From Hyphococcus sp. (GTDB lineage Bacteria > Pseudomonadota > Alphaproteobacteria > Caulobacterales > Parvularculaceae), in NCBI GenBank assembly GCA_021776335.1, contig JAJFGB010000009.1:310001-374000 (forward strand): a stretch of DNA of 64,000 bases, given 5' to 3'. The position numbers and the translations under genes were made by a program. A model generated the notes under the pieces. That model was not told the DNA's origin and made no database searches. It saw nothing but the letters and a program-made list of their open reading frames with translations. This document shows positions 54,126 through 62,600 of the stretch, piece after piece (positions within the stretch are counted from its first letter, which is position 1; every line of letters begins with the position of its first letter).

Positions 54126-54875
54126 TTACAAAAGGGGGGCGTCACGGCCGCGTGCGCGTCGGAACGCCGACGGCGTTAGCCCCGTCGCGCGAAGAAATTG
54201 CCGGCTGAAAGCACTCTGGTCGCGATAGCCTGCATTGAGTGCAACCTCTGCAATCGCGATGGGTGATTGCAGCAACTGCCGGCGCGCCAGATCAAGTCGT
54301 TGTTTCAGAACCCATTGTCCTGTGGACAGGCCGAATATGCGGCGGAAGCGGCGATCAAGCTGATAGGGCGACAACCCGGCAATTGCAGAAAGCGTTTTTA
54401 TATTCGGGGCGTCGCCGAGATGCTTGTTGATATGATCTGTGACGGCTTTTAACCGCGCGTGATCGTCATGGCTTGTATCCGGCGCGCGTAAATCCTGCGA
54501 GATGCCGACGATGCCGGTTACGCTGCCTTGGTCGTCGCGCAGGGCGCGCTTGTTGGTCAGGCACCAACCAATCGAGTGGTTCGGGTACATGTGGAGTTCG
54601 AGCTGGTTGAGGATCGGCTCGCCGGTTTTCAAAACCTCCCGGTCTTGCTTTTCATAGCTGCGCCCAAGGGATGCGCCAAGCACCTGGGAAGGGGTCTTGC
54701 CGATGAGCGCTGCGTTGTCCCGTATACTGCACCGCGTCGCCAGGGTGGTGTTGGCGACAACATAACGGCCCTCAGTGTCTTTGACAAAAAACACAATATC
54801 AGGAAGGCTGTCAAACAGCTCTTCAATTGGCCAGTTTTCCTTATAGATAGGTAAGTTTCTCCTATAGTCGCGCAT
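54126..54875 (-). CDS. PAS-AraC transcription regulator of the hydroxyproline operon
   Basis: A 249-residue regulator. An N-terminal PAS domain has LFDSLPDIVFFVKDTEGRY and VTGIVGISQD. A C-terminal AraC domain has HLGDAPNIKTLSAIAGLSPYQ in the first helix-turn-helix and [20 protein letters not shown] in the second. It is divergent from the hydroxyproline genes, with a short shared control region, and probably senses hydroxyproline or an intermediate. ATG 54875 is chosen; an in-frame TTG at 54908 would add 11 residues. Its 3' end is repeated, as a remnant, next to tRNA-Met at 46714. Confidence 0.85.
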   Translation of the reverse strand: MRDYRRNLPIYKENWPIEELFDSLPDIVFFVKDTEGRYVVANTTLATRCSIRDNAALIGKTPSQVLGASLGRSYEKQDREVLKTGEPILNQLELHMYPNHSIGWCLTNKRALRDDQGSVTGIVGISQDLRAPDTSHDDHARLKAVTDHINKHLGDAPNIKTLSAIAGLSPYQLDRRFRRIFGLSTGQWVLKQRLDLARRQLLQSPIAIAEVALNAGYRDQSAFSRQFLRATGLTPSAFRRARGRDAPLL

Positions 54876-54970
54876 CCATAGTTTTTCATCTATTGTGCAA
54901 AAAATCAAGTTTCAAATTGATTTTGCGCCAAGACGGTGCGGGATAGCGGGATTATAGGGAGCTGCTTGTT

Positions 54971-55134
54971 GATTTTGTCTGCGGGGGGAGATGCTGATGA
55001 TTGCGTGCTCCAATGCATATTCCGGTTGTATGCCCGCATTGATGGTGACCTTTGATGATTTTATCTGCGAGGAGATGCTGATGACCGCGCCCGCCAATGT
55101 TTTTTCCGGCTGTATGCCTGCATTGATGACGCCC
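54971..55134 (+). repeat. In-frame tandem duplication of a translation start region
   Basis: Unit 1 (about 54971-55050) and unit 2 (about 55057-55134) both carry GATTTT-TCTGCG, a Shine-Dalgarno (GGGGGGAG or GAGGAG), ATGCTGATG and then about 17 similar codons ending CCGCATTGATG or CTGCATTGATG. The start codons are 84 bases (28 codons) apart and in frame. The duplication repeats SGCMPALM in the longer reading. Confidence 0.85.
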
Positions 55135-56028
55135 TGCGATGGAGATGGTCGTCCGGATTTTGATGCGCTTTCCCGTAAAGGCAAAGAGCTGGTTGAGGCC
55201 GGCATGAGTGCGGTTGTTTATTGCGGTTCCATGGGAGACTGGCCGCTATTGAGTGATGAACAACGCATGGAAGGCATCGAAGCGCTTTGCAAAGAAGGCG
55301 TTCCCGTCATTGTCGGCACCGGCGCGCAAAACACAGCGCGCGCCGCGGCGCTCGCTCGCCATGGGGCGTCTGTTGGCGCCGCAGGATTGATGGTGATCCC
55401 GAGAGTATTGTCGCGCGGCGTTTCTCCTCATGCGCAGCATCATCATTTCGCAGCAATACTCAGTGCCGCGCCGGACCTGCCTGCGGTTATCTATAACAGC
55501 CCTTATTATGGTTTTGAGACCAAGGCGGACCTCTTTTTCAAGATCCGCGCAGACCATCCAAATCTCGTTGGCTTTAAGGAATTTGGCGGCTCACAATCCC
55601 TGAGCTACGCAGCGGAACATATCACATCCGCCGATCCTGATGTCATTTTGATGGTCGGCGTCGACACGCAAGTGTTTCATGGTTTTGTTAATTGCGCCGC
55701 TGGCGGCGCGATCACCGGCGTTGGCAACGCGCTGCCCAGGGAAGTGCTCCACCTTGTCACTTTATGCGAGCGCGCCGCTGCAGGCGATCAAAAGGCGCGC
55801 CAGTTCGCGCGCGAACTTGATGATGCGCTCCATGTGCTCTCCACGTTCGATGAAGGTCCGGATCTTGTGCTTTATTACAAGCATTTGATGGTGCTGGAGG
55901 GGCATTCGGAATACGAACACCAGATTTATGCGGCGGATGCGCTGACGCCCCCACAGAAAGCTTTCATTGAGCAGAGCTGGCGGCAATTTCGCGAATGGTG
56001 GTCGAACTGGCCGGGCAAGGAAAGCTGA
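55081..56028 (+). CDS. Pyrroline-4-hydroxy-2-carboxylate deaminase (DapA family)
   Basis: A 315-residue DHDPS-family aldolase-type enzyme. It converts delta1-pyrroline-4-hydroxy-2-carboxylate to 2-oxoglutarate semialdehyde with loss of ammonia. The family start is NVFSGCMPALMTPCDGDG, then VVYCGSMGDWPLL. The Schiff-base Lys is in LVGFKEFGG (about residue 166) and the Tyr in VIYNSPYYGF. ATG 55081 fits the usual length and has GAGGAG upstream. The duplicated start region lets translation also begin at 54997 (343 residues), in frame. It is the first gene of the operon, divergent from the PAS-AraC regulator. Confidence 0.88.
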   Translation: MTAPANVFSGCMPALMTPCDGDGRPDFDALSRKGKELVEAGMSAVVYCGSMGDWPLLSDEQRMEGIEALCKEGVPVIVGTGAQNTARAAALARHGASVGAAGLMVIPRVLSRGVSPHAQHHHFAAILSAAPDLPAVIYNSPYYGFETKADLFFKIRADHPNLVGFKEFGGSQSLSYAAEHITSADPDVILMVGVDTQVFHGFVNCAAGGAITGVGNALPREVLHLVTLCERAAAGDQKARQFARELDDALHVLSTFDEGPDLVLYYKHLMVLEGHSEYEHQIYAADALTPPQKAFIEQSWRQFREWWSNWPGKES

Positions 56029-56038
56029 ACAACAACCG

Positions 56039-56968
56039 ATGAAAGTGATCGATTCGCATACGGGCGGCGAGCCGACGCGCGTCATTCTCGAAGGCGGGCC
56101 GGATCTTGGAGCCGGACCGCTTGATGAGCGCTGCGCGCTGTTCGCTCGGGATTTCGACCACTTTCGCACGATGTGTGTGCGAGAGCCGCGTTGTTCGGAT
56201 GCGACGGTCGGCGCCTTGTTGTGCGAACCTCATGATTCTACATGCTCCGTAGGCGTTATTTTCTTCAACACAGCTGGGTATCTCGGCATGTGCGGGCACG
56301 GAACCATCGGGTTGGCGGCGACGCTTGCTTATCTCGGGCGCCTTGAGCCCGGTGAGCATCGCTTCGAAACCCCGGTCGGTGTTGTTAAAGTCAATCTCCT
56401 CAATGCCAATGAAGTGCGAATCGAAAATGTCGAGAGCTACAGATATCGAAAAAGTGTCAGTGTCGATGTGCCCGACATTGGTCCAGTGGTTGGCGACATC
56501 GCCTGGGGCGGTAATTGGTTTTTTCTGATCGACGGCGCCCCCGCAGCGCTCACGCTGGATAATGTGCAGGAACTGACATACGCATCGACGAAAATCCGGC
56601 GTGCGCTTAACAAGGCTGGCGTGACGGGAGAGGGCGGCGTCGAAATCGATCACATCGAATTTTTTGAAGAGCCCGCCAGTAAAGGCGCCGACAGCCGCAA
56701 CTTCGTTCTTTGCCCGGGCGGCGCCTATGACCGTTCGCCATGCGGCACCGGCACCTGCGCCAAGCTGGCATGCCTTGCAGCTGACGGAAAGTTGTTGCCG
56801 GGAGAGGATTGGATTCAGGAAAGCATTGTCGGCAGCCGTTTTACAGGCTCCTATCGCTATGACGAGGCCGGGCGCATTATCCCCTCCATCACCGGTTCTG
56901 CCTATATTTGTGGCGAGGCCTGGTTGACGTTCCAGGAAGGCGATCCATTTCGTCTCGGCATTGCATGA
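56039..56968 (+). CDS. 4-hydroxyproline 2-epimerase
   Basis: A 309-residue member of the proline racemase superfamily. It turns trans-4-hydroxy-L-proline into cis-4-hydroxy-D-proline. Both catalytic cysteines are present: GMCGHGTIG (Cys about 85) and RSPCGTGTCAKL (Cys about 235). This excludes the trans-3-hydroxyproline dehydratase subgroup, which has Thr in place of the second Cys or Ser/Thr at the first. The N-terminal IDSHTGGEPTR is typical. ATG 56039 is chosen ten bases after the previous stop; its stop overlaps the next ATG. Confidence 0.92.
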   Translation: MKVIDSHTGGEPTRVILEGGPDLGAGPLDERCALFARDFDHFRTMCVREPRCSDATVGALLCEPHDSTCSVGVIFFNTAGYLGMCGHGTIGLAATLAYLGRLEPGEHRFETPVGVVKVNLLNANEVRIENVESYRYRKSVSVDVPDIGPVVGDIAWGGNWFFLIDGAPAALTLDNVQELTYASTKIRRALNKAGVTGEGGVEIDHIEFFEEPASKGADSRNFVLCPGGAYDRSPCGTGTCAKLACLAADGKLLPGEDWIQESIVGSRFTGSYRYDEAGRIIPSITGSAYICGEAWLTFQEGDPFRLGIA

Positions 56969-58239
56969 GCCGCAACAATGCAAACGGATCGGTGGTGATC
57001 ATCGGCGCTGGCATCATCGGGATCGCCTGTGCGCATTATCTGGCGCAAGCGGGTCGACAGGTGACGGTGCTTGATAGAGGTACGATCGCGGGCGCCTGTT
57101 CGCATGGTAATTGCGGCCATATCATTCCCAGTCATGTCCTGCCGTTGAATGCGCCGGCGGCGTTGAAGACCGCGATGTTGTCGCTGTTTAATCCGAAAGC
57201 GTCGTTTCGTGTGAAGCCGCAACTTCGACCGTCATTCATTAATTGGATGATGCAATTCGCTATGCACTGTACACAGCGGCGAATGCTTGACGGCGCGGCA
57301 CATTTGAAATCGATACTCGATTCATCCTTCAAAGAATTCGAAGCGCTCAATGAACAAGGCACGCTTGATTGTGATTGGCGCCATTCCGGGCTGCTTTACG
57401 CGTTTAAGTCAAAGCGTGGTTTTGAGGATTTTGCTAAAACCGACGCGATGCTGGCGCGCCAATTCGGCGTAAGGGCGCAACGGATTGAAGGCGATGCATT
57501 ATCGACATTTGACCCAGCGCTGAAGCCCGATCTCGCCGGCGGCTATTTCTATGAACAGGACGCGCTGACGCGCCCCGACCGGTTCGCGGCCGCCTGGGTG
57601 CAACGATTACGCGACACAGGCGTTGAATTTGTTGAGCATTGCGAAGCTCAATCCCTGGAAAAAACGGACGGTAAAATAACGCGTGTGACGACGTCAAAAG
57701 GCGTCTATGGCGCCGACGACATCGTCATTGCCGCCGGCGCGTTAAGCGGCGGCTTTGCAAAGGAATTGGCGTGTTCGATACCGGTGCTTCCGGGAAAAGG
57801 TTATTCACTGACCGTGCCGCGGCCGGCCCAATGCCCGAAAACATCCGTCATATTGCCGGAACGCAATGTCGCGATTACGCCATTTTCAGATGGGTTGCGC
57901 TTCGGATCGATGATGGAGTTTGTCGGTTTCGATAACAGCCTGCCGCAGCACAGGATGCGTCAACTCGAAGAGAGCGGGACGGCTTATTTGCGCACCGCCC
58001 CGCCGGACGGCGCACGGGAAGAATGGTTTGGCTGGCGGCCGATGACATGGGACAGTTTGCCGATCATTGGACCCGTCCCGAAGCTTAACAACGCTTTCAT
58101 CGCGACTGGCCATGGCATGTTGGGCTTGATGCTGGCGCCCGCGACGGGTCGACTCATTGCAGAAATGCTGGATAAAAGACCCGTTCATATTCCTGACGCG
58201 CCATTTTCGCCCGCTCGTTTCAACAACAGTTTCATTTAA
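56965..58239 (+). CDS. FAD-dependent D-hydroxyproline dehydrogenase (DadA-like)
   Basis: A 424-residue DAAO-superfamily flavoprotein. The FAD-binding VVIIGAGIIGIACAHYLAQAG is followed by ACSHGNCGHI. The C-terminal part has VLPGKGYSLTV, then RPMTWDSLPIIGPVP and GHGMLGLMLAPATGRLIAE. In this operon it is expected to oxidise cis-4-hydroxy-D-proline to pyrroline-4-hydroxy-2-carboxylate, feeding electrons to the respiratory chain. It overlaps the epimerase stop (ATGA) and is followed by the aldehyde dehydrogenase. General D-amino-acid dehydrogenase activity is an alternative. Confidence 0.88.
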   Translation: MSRNNANGSVVIIGAGIIGIACAHYLAQAGRQVTVLDRGTIAGACSHGNCGHIIPSHVLPLNAPAALKTAMLSLFNPKASFRVKPQLRPSFINWMMQFAMHCTQRRMLDGAAHLKSILDSSFKEFEALNEQGTLDCDWRHSGLLYAFKSKRGFEDFAKTDAMLARQFGVRAQRIEGDALSTFDPALKPDLAGGYFYEQDALTRPDRFAAAWVQRLRDTGVEFVEHCEAQSLEKTDGKITRVTTSKGVYGADDIVIAAGALSGGFAKELACSIPVLPGKGYSLTVPRPAQCPKTSVILPERNVAITPFSDGLRFGSMMEFVGFDNSLPQHRMRQLEESGTAYLRTAPPDGAREEWFGWRPMTWDSLPIIGPVPKLNNAFIATGHGMLGLMLAPATGRLIAEMLDKRPVHIPDAPFSPARFNNSFI

Positions 58240-58258
58240 AACATAATCGGAGACAGAT

Positions 58259-59695
58259 ATGTCGGATTTTCAAAATTACATTGACGGAAAATGGGTGTCA
58301 TCACCCGCTCAGATTCAAAACATCAACCCGTCCGACACCAATGATATTATCGGCGACTATGCGCGTGCAGACAAAGCGCAGGCCGAGGAAGCCATTGCCG
58401 CTGCATCAGCGGCAAGCGAAAGCTGGCGGCGCAGCAATATTCAACAACGGTTTGACAGTCTTGACGCTATCGGGACGGAAATTCTCGCCCGCAAGGAAGA
58501 GTTAGGGCGTCTTCTGGCGCGGGAAGAAGGCAAAACCCTGCCTGAAGCGATCGGAGAAGCGGCGCGTGCCGGGCAGGTTTTCAAGTTCTTCGCTGGCGAG
58601 GCGCTGCGCATTCAAGGCGAGTTTATGTCGTCAGTGCGTCCGGGCGTTGAGATTGAGATTAGCCGGGAAGCGGTTGGCGTTGTCGGCATTATCACGCCGT
58701 GGAATTTTCCGATTGCGATCCCAGCCTGGAAAATTGCGCCTGCGCTTGCCTATGGAAACACAGTCGTCTTTAAGCCCGCTGAGCTTGTGCCGGGAAGCGC
58801 ATGGGCGCTTAGCGAAATTGTTTCCCGTTCCGGTTTGCCTGAGGGCGTTTTCAATCTGGTTGCGGGCGCCGGCCGGGAAGTTGGTCAGGCCATGCTTGAT
58901 GATCCACGCGTTAACGCCGTTTCTTTTACGGGGTCGGTGGGCACGGGCGCTGCTGTCGCTGGGGCCTGTAGCGCGCGCGGCGCGAAATTTCAGCTTGAGA
59001 TGGGCGGCAAGAATCCGCTGATCGTGCTGGCGGATGCAGATATGGACAACGCTGTCGCCTGCGCGTTGAACGGCGCCTATTTTTCCACGGGACAACGCTG
59101 CACTGCCTCATCGCGGTTGATTATTGAAGCATCGGTGCACGATCAGTTCGTTGACGCATTGAAAACGAAGGTTGAAAGCCTGACGGTTGGCAACGCGCTT
59201 GATGAGGGCACGCAAATCGGTCCCGTTGTTGATCAACGTCAGTTCGATCAAAATGCACGCTATCTTGATATCGGCAAGAGCGAGGGCGCTGATCTTGTTT
59301 GTGGCGGCGATATTGTTGAGCGCAAAACGCCGGGTTTTTATATGACACCGGCGCTTTTTGCCGATACTGGAAATGACATGCGCGTCAATCAGGAAGAAAT
59401 TTTCGGTCCGGTGGCGACGACCATTAAGGCCGGCGATGTTGAAGAAGCGCTCGCTATCGCCAATGATACAGCATTTGGCCTTTCCGCCGGCTTGTGCACC
59501 ACGTCGTTGAAATCGGCGGTGAAATTCAAGCGCGAAAGCCGCGCCGGTATGGTCATGGTCAATCTGCCGACGGCGGGCGTCGATTATCATGTGCCGTTCG
59601 GCGGCGCGAAGGGATCAAGCTTCGGCTCGCGCGAACAGGGACGCTATGCAGCGGAGTTTTATACAACGGTTAAGACGGCTTATTTGGGCGCATGA
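58259..59695 (+). CDS. 2-oxoglutarate semialdehyde (2,5-dioxovalerate) dehydrogenase
   Basis: A 478-residue NAD(P)-dependent aldehyde dehydrogenase of standard length. NAD-binding and active-site sequence includes ITPWNFPIAIPAWKIAPAL, SFTGSVGTG, the general base Glu in LEMGGKNPL, and the nucleophile Cys in STGQRCTAS (about residue 281). In hydroxyproline breakdown it oxidises 2-oxoglutarate semialdehyde to 2-oxoglutarate. The assignment rests on operon context; sequence alone gives only the ALDH superfamily. CGGAGA lies just upstream of the ATG. Confidence 0.88.
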   Translation: MSDFQNYIDGKWVSSPAQIQNINPSDTNDIIGDYARADKAQAEEAIAAASAASESWRRSNIQQRFDSLDAIGTEILARKEELGRLLAREEGKTLPEAIGEAARAGQVFKFFAGEALRIQGEFMSSVRPGVEIEISREAVGVVGIITPWNFPIAIPAWKIAPALAYGNTVVFKPAELVPGSAWALSEIVSRSGLPEGVFNLVAGAGREVGQAMLDDPRVNAVSFTGSVGTGAAVAGACSARGAKFQLEMGGKNPLIVLADADMDNAVACALNGAYFSTGQRCTASSRLIIEASVHDQFVDALKTKVESLTVGNALDEGTQIGPVVDQRQFDQNARYLDIGKSEGADLVCGGDIVERKTPGFYMTPALFADTGNDMRVNQEEIFGPVATTIKAGDVEEALAIANDTAFGLSAGLCTTSLKSAVKFKRESRAGMVMVNLPTAGVDYHVPFGGAKGSSFGSREQGRYAAEFYTTVKTAYLGA

Positions 59696-59857
59696 TATTT
59701 TTTTGAGCATCATCTGTGCGGCGCGGTTATGTCCCGCGGGGTAGGGTGTCACAGTTTGCTTGATTTGCTGCGCGGTAATCGGCCACTATTGATCTAAGTT
59801 GAATTTTTCAGCACGCGCTTGTGTGTTCACAACAGTTCAGACGGGACCGGAGACGCC

Positions 59858-60964
59858 GTGAAGATTGTCGCAATCAAAGTCTACCAGGTGGATTTGCCGC
59901 TGGTCGAGGGTCGCTATTCCTGGTCTGAGGGCAAGTTTGTTGAAGTGTTTGACAGCACTGTCGTTGAGCTAATTACCGATGACGGTCATGTGGGGTACGG
60001 TGAGATTTGCCCGTTAGGGCCGTTTTACCTGCCCGCGTTCGGCCCAGGCGCTCGTGCCGGGATCGGTGAACTCTCTGCAACGCTCCTGGGACAAGACCCG
60101 ACGGCTATCGGACCCATCAACCAGCTTATGGACAAAGCGTTGTTAGGGCATCCTTACGTCAAATCCGCGATTGATATGGCGTGCTGGGATCTTCTTGGCA
60201 AAGCGACCGGGAAATCAGTTTGCGCTTTGATGGGCGGTAAGTTTGGCGAAAGCGTTGCGCTTTATCGCGCGATCAGCCAACGGCCGGCTGATGAAATGGC
60301 TGCAAATGTCGCCGCTCATCGTGCGGACGGGTACACAAAGTTTCAGCTTAAGGTTGGTGGTAAACCCGAAGACGATATCGCGCGGATCAACGCAGCCGCT
60401 GAAACATTGACGGACGGAGAAGTGCTTGTTGCCGATGCAAATACCGGCTGGCGCGTTGACGATGCCATCAGGGTTGTAAATGCTGTTCGTGATCGGGACG
60501 TCTATATCGAACAGCCTTGTCGATCTTACGAGCATTGCCTGACGATCAGACGCCGAACATCTTTACCCTTCATTCTGGATGAAAACATTACCGGCGTTGA
60601 TGCTTTGCTGCGCGGCCATGCTGATGGCGCAATGGATGCCATCAATTTAAAAATTTCCAAAGTTGGCGGGCTGACAAAAGCGCGCCTGATCCGGGATATA
60701 TGTGTGTCGCTGAATATACCGATGACCATTGAAGACAGTTGGGGCGGTGACATCATCACCGCCGCGATTGCACATCTGGCGCATTCGACGCCGGAGGCGC
60801 TGCGGTTTTCAGCAACCGACTTCAATAGTTATGTCACTGTTCAAAATGCGACCGGCGCGCCACAGCGTGTATCGGGTCACATGATCGCTTCGGACGAAGC
60901 AGGCCTTGGTATTGCACCGAATATGGATGTGTTGGGAAAACCGGTCGCTGAGTACAAATCCTGA
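59858..60964 (+). CDS. Enolase-superfamily (MLE subgroup) enzyme, probably acting on hydroxyproline or proline betaine
   Basis: A 368-residue muconate-lactonizing-type enzyme. Metal ligands appear in [14 protein letters not shown] and LDENITG, and general-base lysines in FQLKVGG and NLKISKVGG. In the usual KxK motif the first Lys is Gln here. Related enzymes beside proline racemases include cis-3-hydroxy-L-proline dehydratase and hydroxyproline-betaine 2-epimerase; context favours one of these but does not decide. GTG 59858 has CGGAG upstream. A 162-base gap separates it from the aldehyde dehydrogenase; nothing else is seen there. Confidence 0.78.
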   Translation: MKIVAIKVYQVDLPLVEGRYSWSEGKFVEVFDSTVVELITDDGHVGYGEICPLGPFYLPAFGPGARAGIGELSATLLGQDPTAIGPINQLMDKALLGHPYVKSAIDMACWDLLGKATGKSVCALMGGKFGESVALYRAISQRPADEMAANVAAHRADGYTKFQLKVGGKPEDDIARINAAAETLTDGEVLVADANTGWRVDDAIRVVNAVRDRDVYIEQPCRSYEHCLTIRRRTSLPFILDENITGVDALLRGHADGAMDAINLKISKVGGLTKARLIRDICVSLNIPMTIEDSWGGDIITAAIAHLAHSTPEALRFSATDFNSYVTVQNATGAPQRVSGHMIASDEAGLGIAPNMDVLGKPVAEYKS

Positions 60965-61079
60965 CGCGCGGCAGCCTGCTTTTTCCGGGACTATGTCGGT
61001 GCTGAAGCCGCGACTTGGCCGGTGGTAACAAAAAACCCTTATAAAAGCTGGGCTGTAGAAAATTTCGGCTGAATCTGGC

Positions 61080-61109
61080 TTGACATGTTCTTGCTTTGTT
61101 CTGTTGAAT
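61080..61109 (+). promoter_or_regulatory. SOS promoter with embedded LexA box (61087-61101)
   Basis: TTGACA (61080-61085) and TTGAAT (61104-61109) form a -35/-10 pair with an 18-base spacer. The spacer contains GTTC-TTGCTTT-GTTC, the exact alphaproteobacterial LexA site. A bound LexA would block polymerase. It stands immediately before the nth-like-imuA-imuB genes, which is the class of genes expected to be SOS controlled. Confidence 0.82.
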
Positions 61110-61135
61110 GGGGCATGCAATATTTTCTGCCCTTC

Positions 61136-61810
61136 ATGTCGGATAACAGGCTGAGCGGGGTCCATTGGCGTCTTTTGAGCGTATTTGGCAAACCGCCAGA
61201 ATGTTTTCGCCTCGATCCGGTCAGCCAGATGGTGCTGACCATGCTCAGTGCCAGAACGCGCGACAGGATTGCCAAAAGGGTCTTTGAGAGGCTGGCGAAC
61301 AATTATGCGCGGTGGGAAGAACTGGCGCGAACGCCTTCGGGCAATATTGAACAGATGATAAGCCCGGTCACTTTTGCAGAACGCAAATCCGTGTTTCTTC
61401 CACAGGCGTTGCATCAGGTTGAACATCGGCGTGGTGAGTTAAGTCTGAACTTTCTCGATGCATGGAGTTTGGATGCGGCGCTGGCATGGCTCGAAGCCTT
61501 GCCCGGGATTGGTCCTAAAACAAGCGCGGCCATTTTAAACTTCAGCCCTTTGCACAAGCCTGCGCTGGTTGTTGATACGGCGCATTGGCGCGCGGCGCGA
61601 CGGCTCGGTCTTATTCCAAAGAATGCAAACCTTGCGGCGGCGCCCCGTTTGCTGGCGCGGCAAATCCCACAGAACTGGACCGCTGATGATGTCGAAGATC
61701 ACCATGTTCTGATGCAGTCTTTGGGCAGAACCTATTGCACCCATGAAGATCCTGCATGCGATGCCTGTCCGCTTTGCGCCTCATGCGCCTATGGTCGTCA
61801 TGCACGCTGA
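61136..61810 (+). CDS. Endonuclease III (Nth)-family DNA glycosylase
   Basis: A 224-residue helix-hairpin-helix glycosylase with a [4Fe-4S] cluster. The HhH is LEALPGIGPKTSAAIL, with the catalytic Lys position kept. The catalytic Asp is in VVDTAHWRAARR. The C-terminal cluster motif is C-x6-C-x2-C-x5-C (CTHEDPACDACPLCASC). It probably removes oxidised pyrimidines or cuts abasic sites. ATG 61136 lies downstream of the predicted transcription start; ATG 61115 and 61085 are in frame but would start within or before the promoter. Its end overlaps imuA, so it is part of the SOS unit. Confidence 0.82.
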   Translation: MSDNRLSGVHWRLLSVFGKPPECFRLDPVSQMVLTMLSARTRDRIAKRVFERLANNYARWEELARTPSGNIEQMISPVTFAERKSVFLPQALHQVEHRRGELSLNFLDAWSLDAALAWLEALPGIGPKTSAAILNFSPLHKPALVVDTAHWRAARRLGLIPKNANLAAAPRLLARQIPQNWTADDVEDHHVLMQSLGRTYCTHEDPACDACPLCASCAYGRHAR

Positions 61811-62600
61811 GCGCAACATTCATAAACTTCGCCAGTCCATTGCGGCGCAGGAACGCCAGGGCGCGCAAGCCTGGCCTGCCGTTTCCCTGGGCGAGGGCGG
61901 GTTTGACAGCGCCATGGCGCCTGGCGGCATTGGACTGGGTGCGCTGCATGAATTTTTGCCGGCGTCCTATGGCGATTTCTCAGCACTTAGCGGGTTTTGC
62001 TTTGGGATTTTGACGCAAATACTTCGCATACATACTGGTGTGGTTTTGCTTGCGGTGCCGGCATTCCAGCAGCTTCGCGAAGGCGCCTTTTATCCACCTG
62101 GTCTTGCCGCCTATGGGTGTGACCCTGACAGGCTGATCCAGGTGAAGGTTCAAAAAAGCCAGAATGTGCTCTGGGCCCTGGAGGAGGGGTTGGAAAACGC
62201 AGCGATCTCAGCGGTCATTGGCGTTCTTCCCGGCAATGATCGCATCTATGACTTCACTGCCAGCCGCCGCCTTGCCATGCGCGCGTCGGAAACTGGCGCG
62301 ACGGCGCTTCTTCTGCGCGATCAACATGATGCGGATTTCTCAACAGCTGCCGAGACACGATGGTCTGTTGCCGCAGCGCCAAGCGAAGCGCGCGCCTGGC
62401 CAGGCATGCGCATACCAAGGCTCGAAAAGCCGCAATGGCGGGTCAGTTTGACAAAATCAAAAAGAGGCGCGTCAGGGAGTTGGCGCATTGGATGGGATTA
62501 TGAGGCGTTTTCTTTCCGTTTGGATTCCCCGTTGGCCGATCGAACACCGGGTGCGGCGCCTGGCGATCAAGCCTGGCGGGGATGGGCTGCAGCCTCATGA
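61800..62600 (+). CDS. imuA: Translesion mutagenesis factor ImuA
   Basis: A 266-residue RecA/SulA-like protein. It has GLGALHEFLPASYGDFSALSG near residue 40, the place of the degenerate ATP-binding region, then HTGVVLLAVPAFQQLREG, YGCDPDRLIQVKVQ and RLAMRASETGATALLLRD. ImuA acts with ImuB and DnaE2 in SOS-induced mutagenesis. ATG 61800 is chosen because homology starts there; the longer in-frame reading from 61743 lies within the nth-like gene. It overlaps nth-like by 11 bases and imuB by about 100. Confidence 0.87.
   Translation: MHAERNIHKLRQSIAAQERQGAQAWPAVSLGEGGFDSAMAPGGIGLGALHEFLPASYGDFSALSGFCFGILTQILRIHTGVVLLAVPAFQQLREGAFYPPGLAAYGCDPDRLIQVKVQKSQNVLWALEEGLENAAISAVIGVLPGNDRIYDFTASRRLAMRASETGATALLLRDQHDADFSTAAETRWSVAAAPSEARAWPGMRIPRLEKPQWRVSLTKSKRGASGSWRIGWDYEAFSFRLDSPLADRTPGAAPGDQAWRGWAAAS

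Noticed and set aside
46500-54200. Integrative element with tRNA-Met attachment site
   Set aside because: No integrase, no second copy of the tRNA 3' end and no plasmid or phage gene could be found, so only a scar can be supported.
55964-56983. 339-codon open frame antisense to the hydroxyproline epimerase
   Set aside because: The plus-strand epimerase has both catalytic cysteines and full homology; the antisense frame is a codon-bias shadow.
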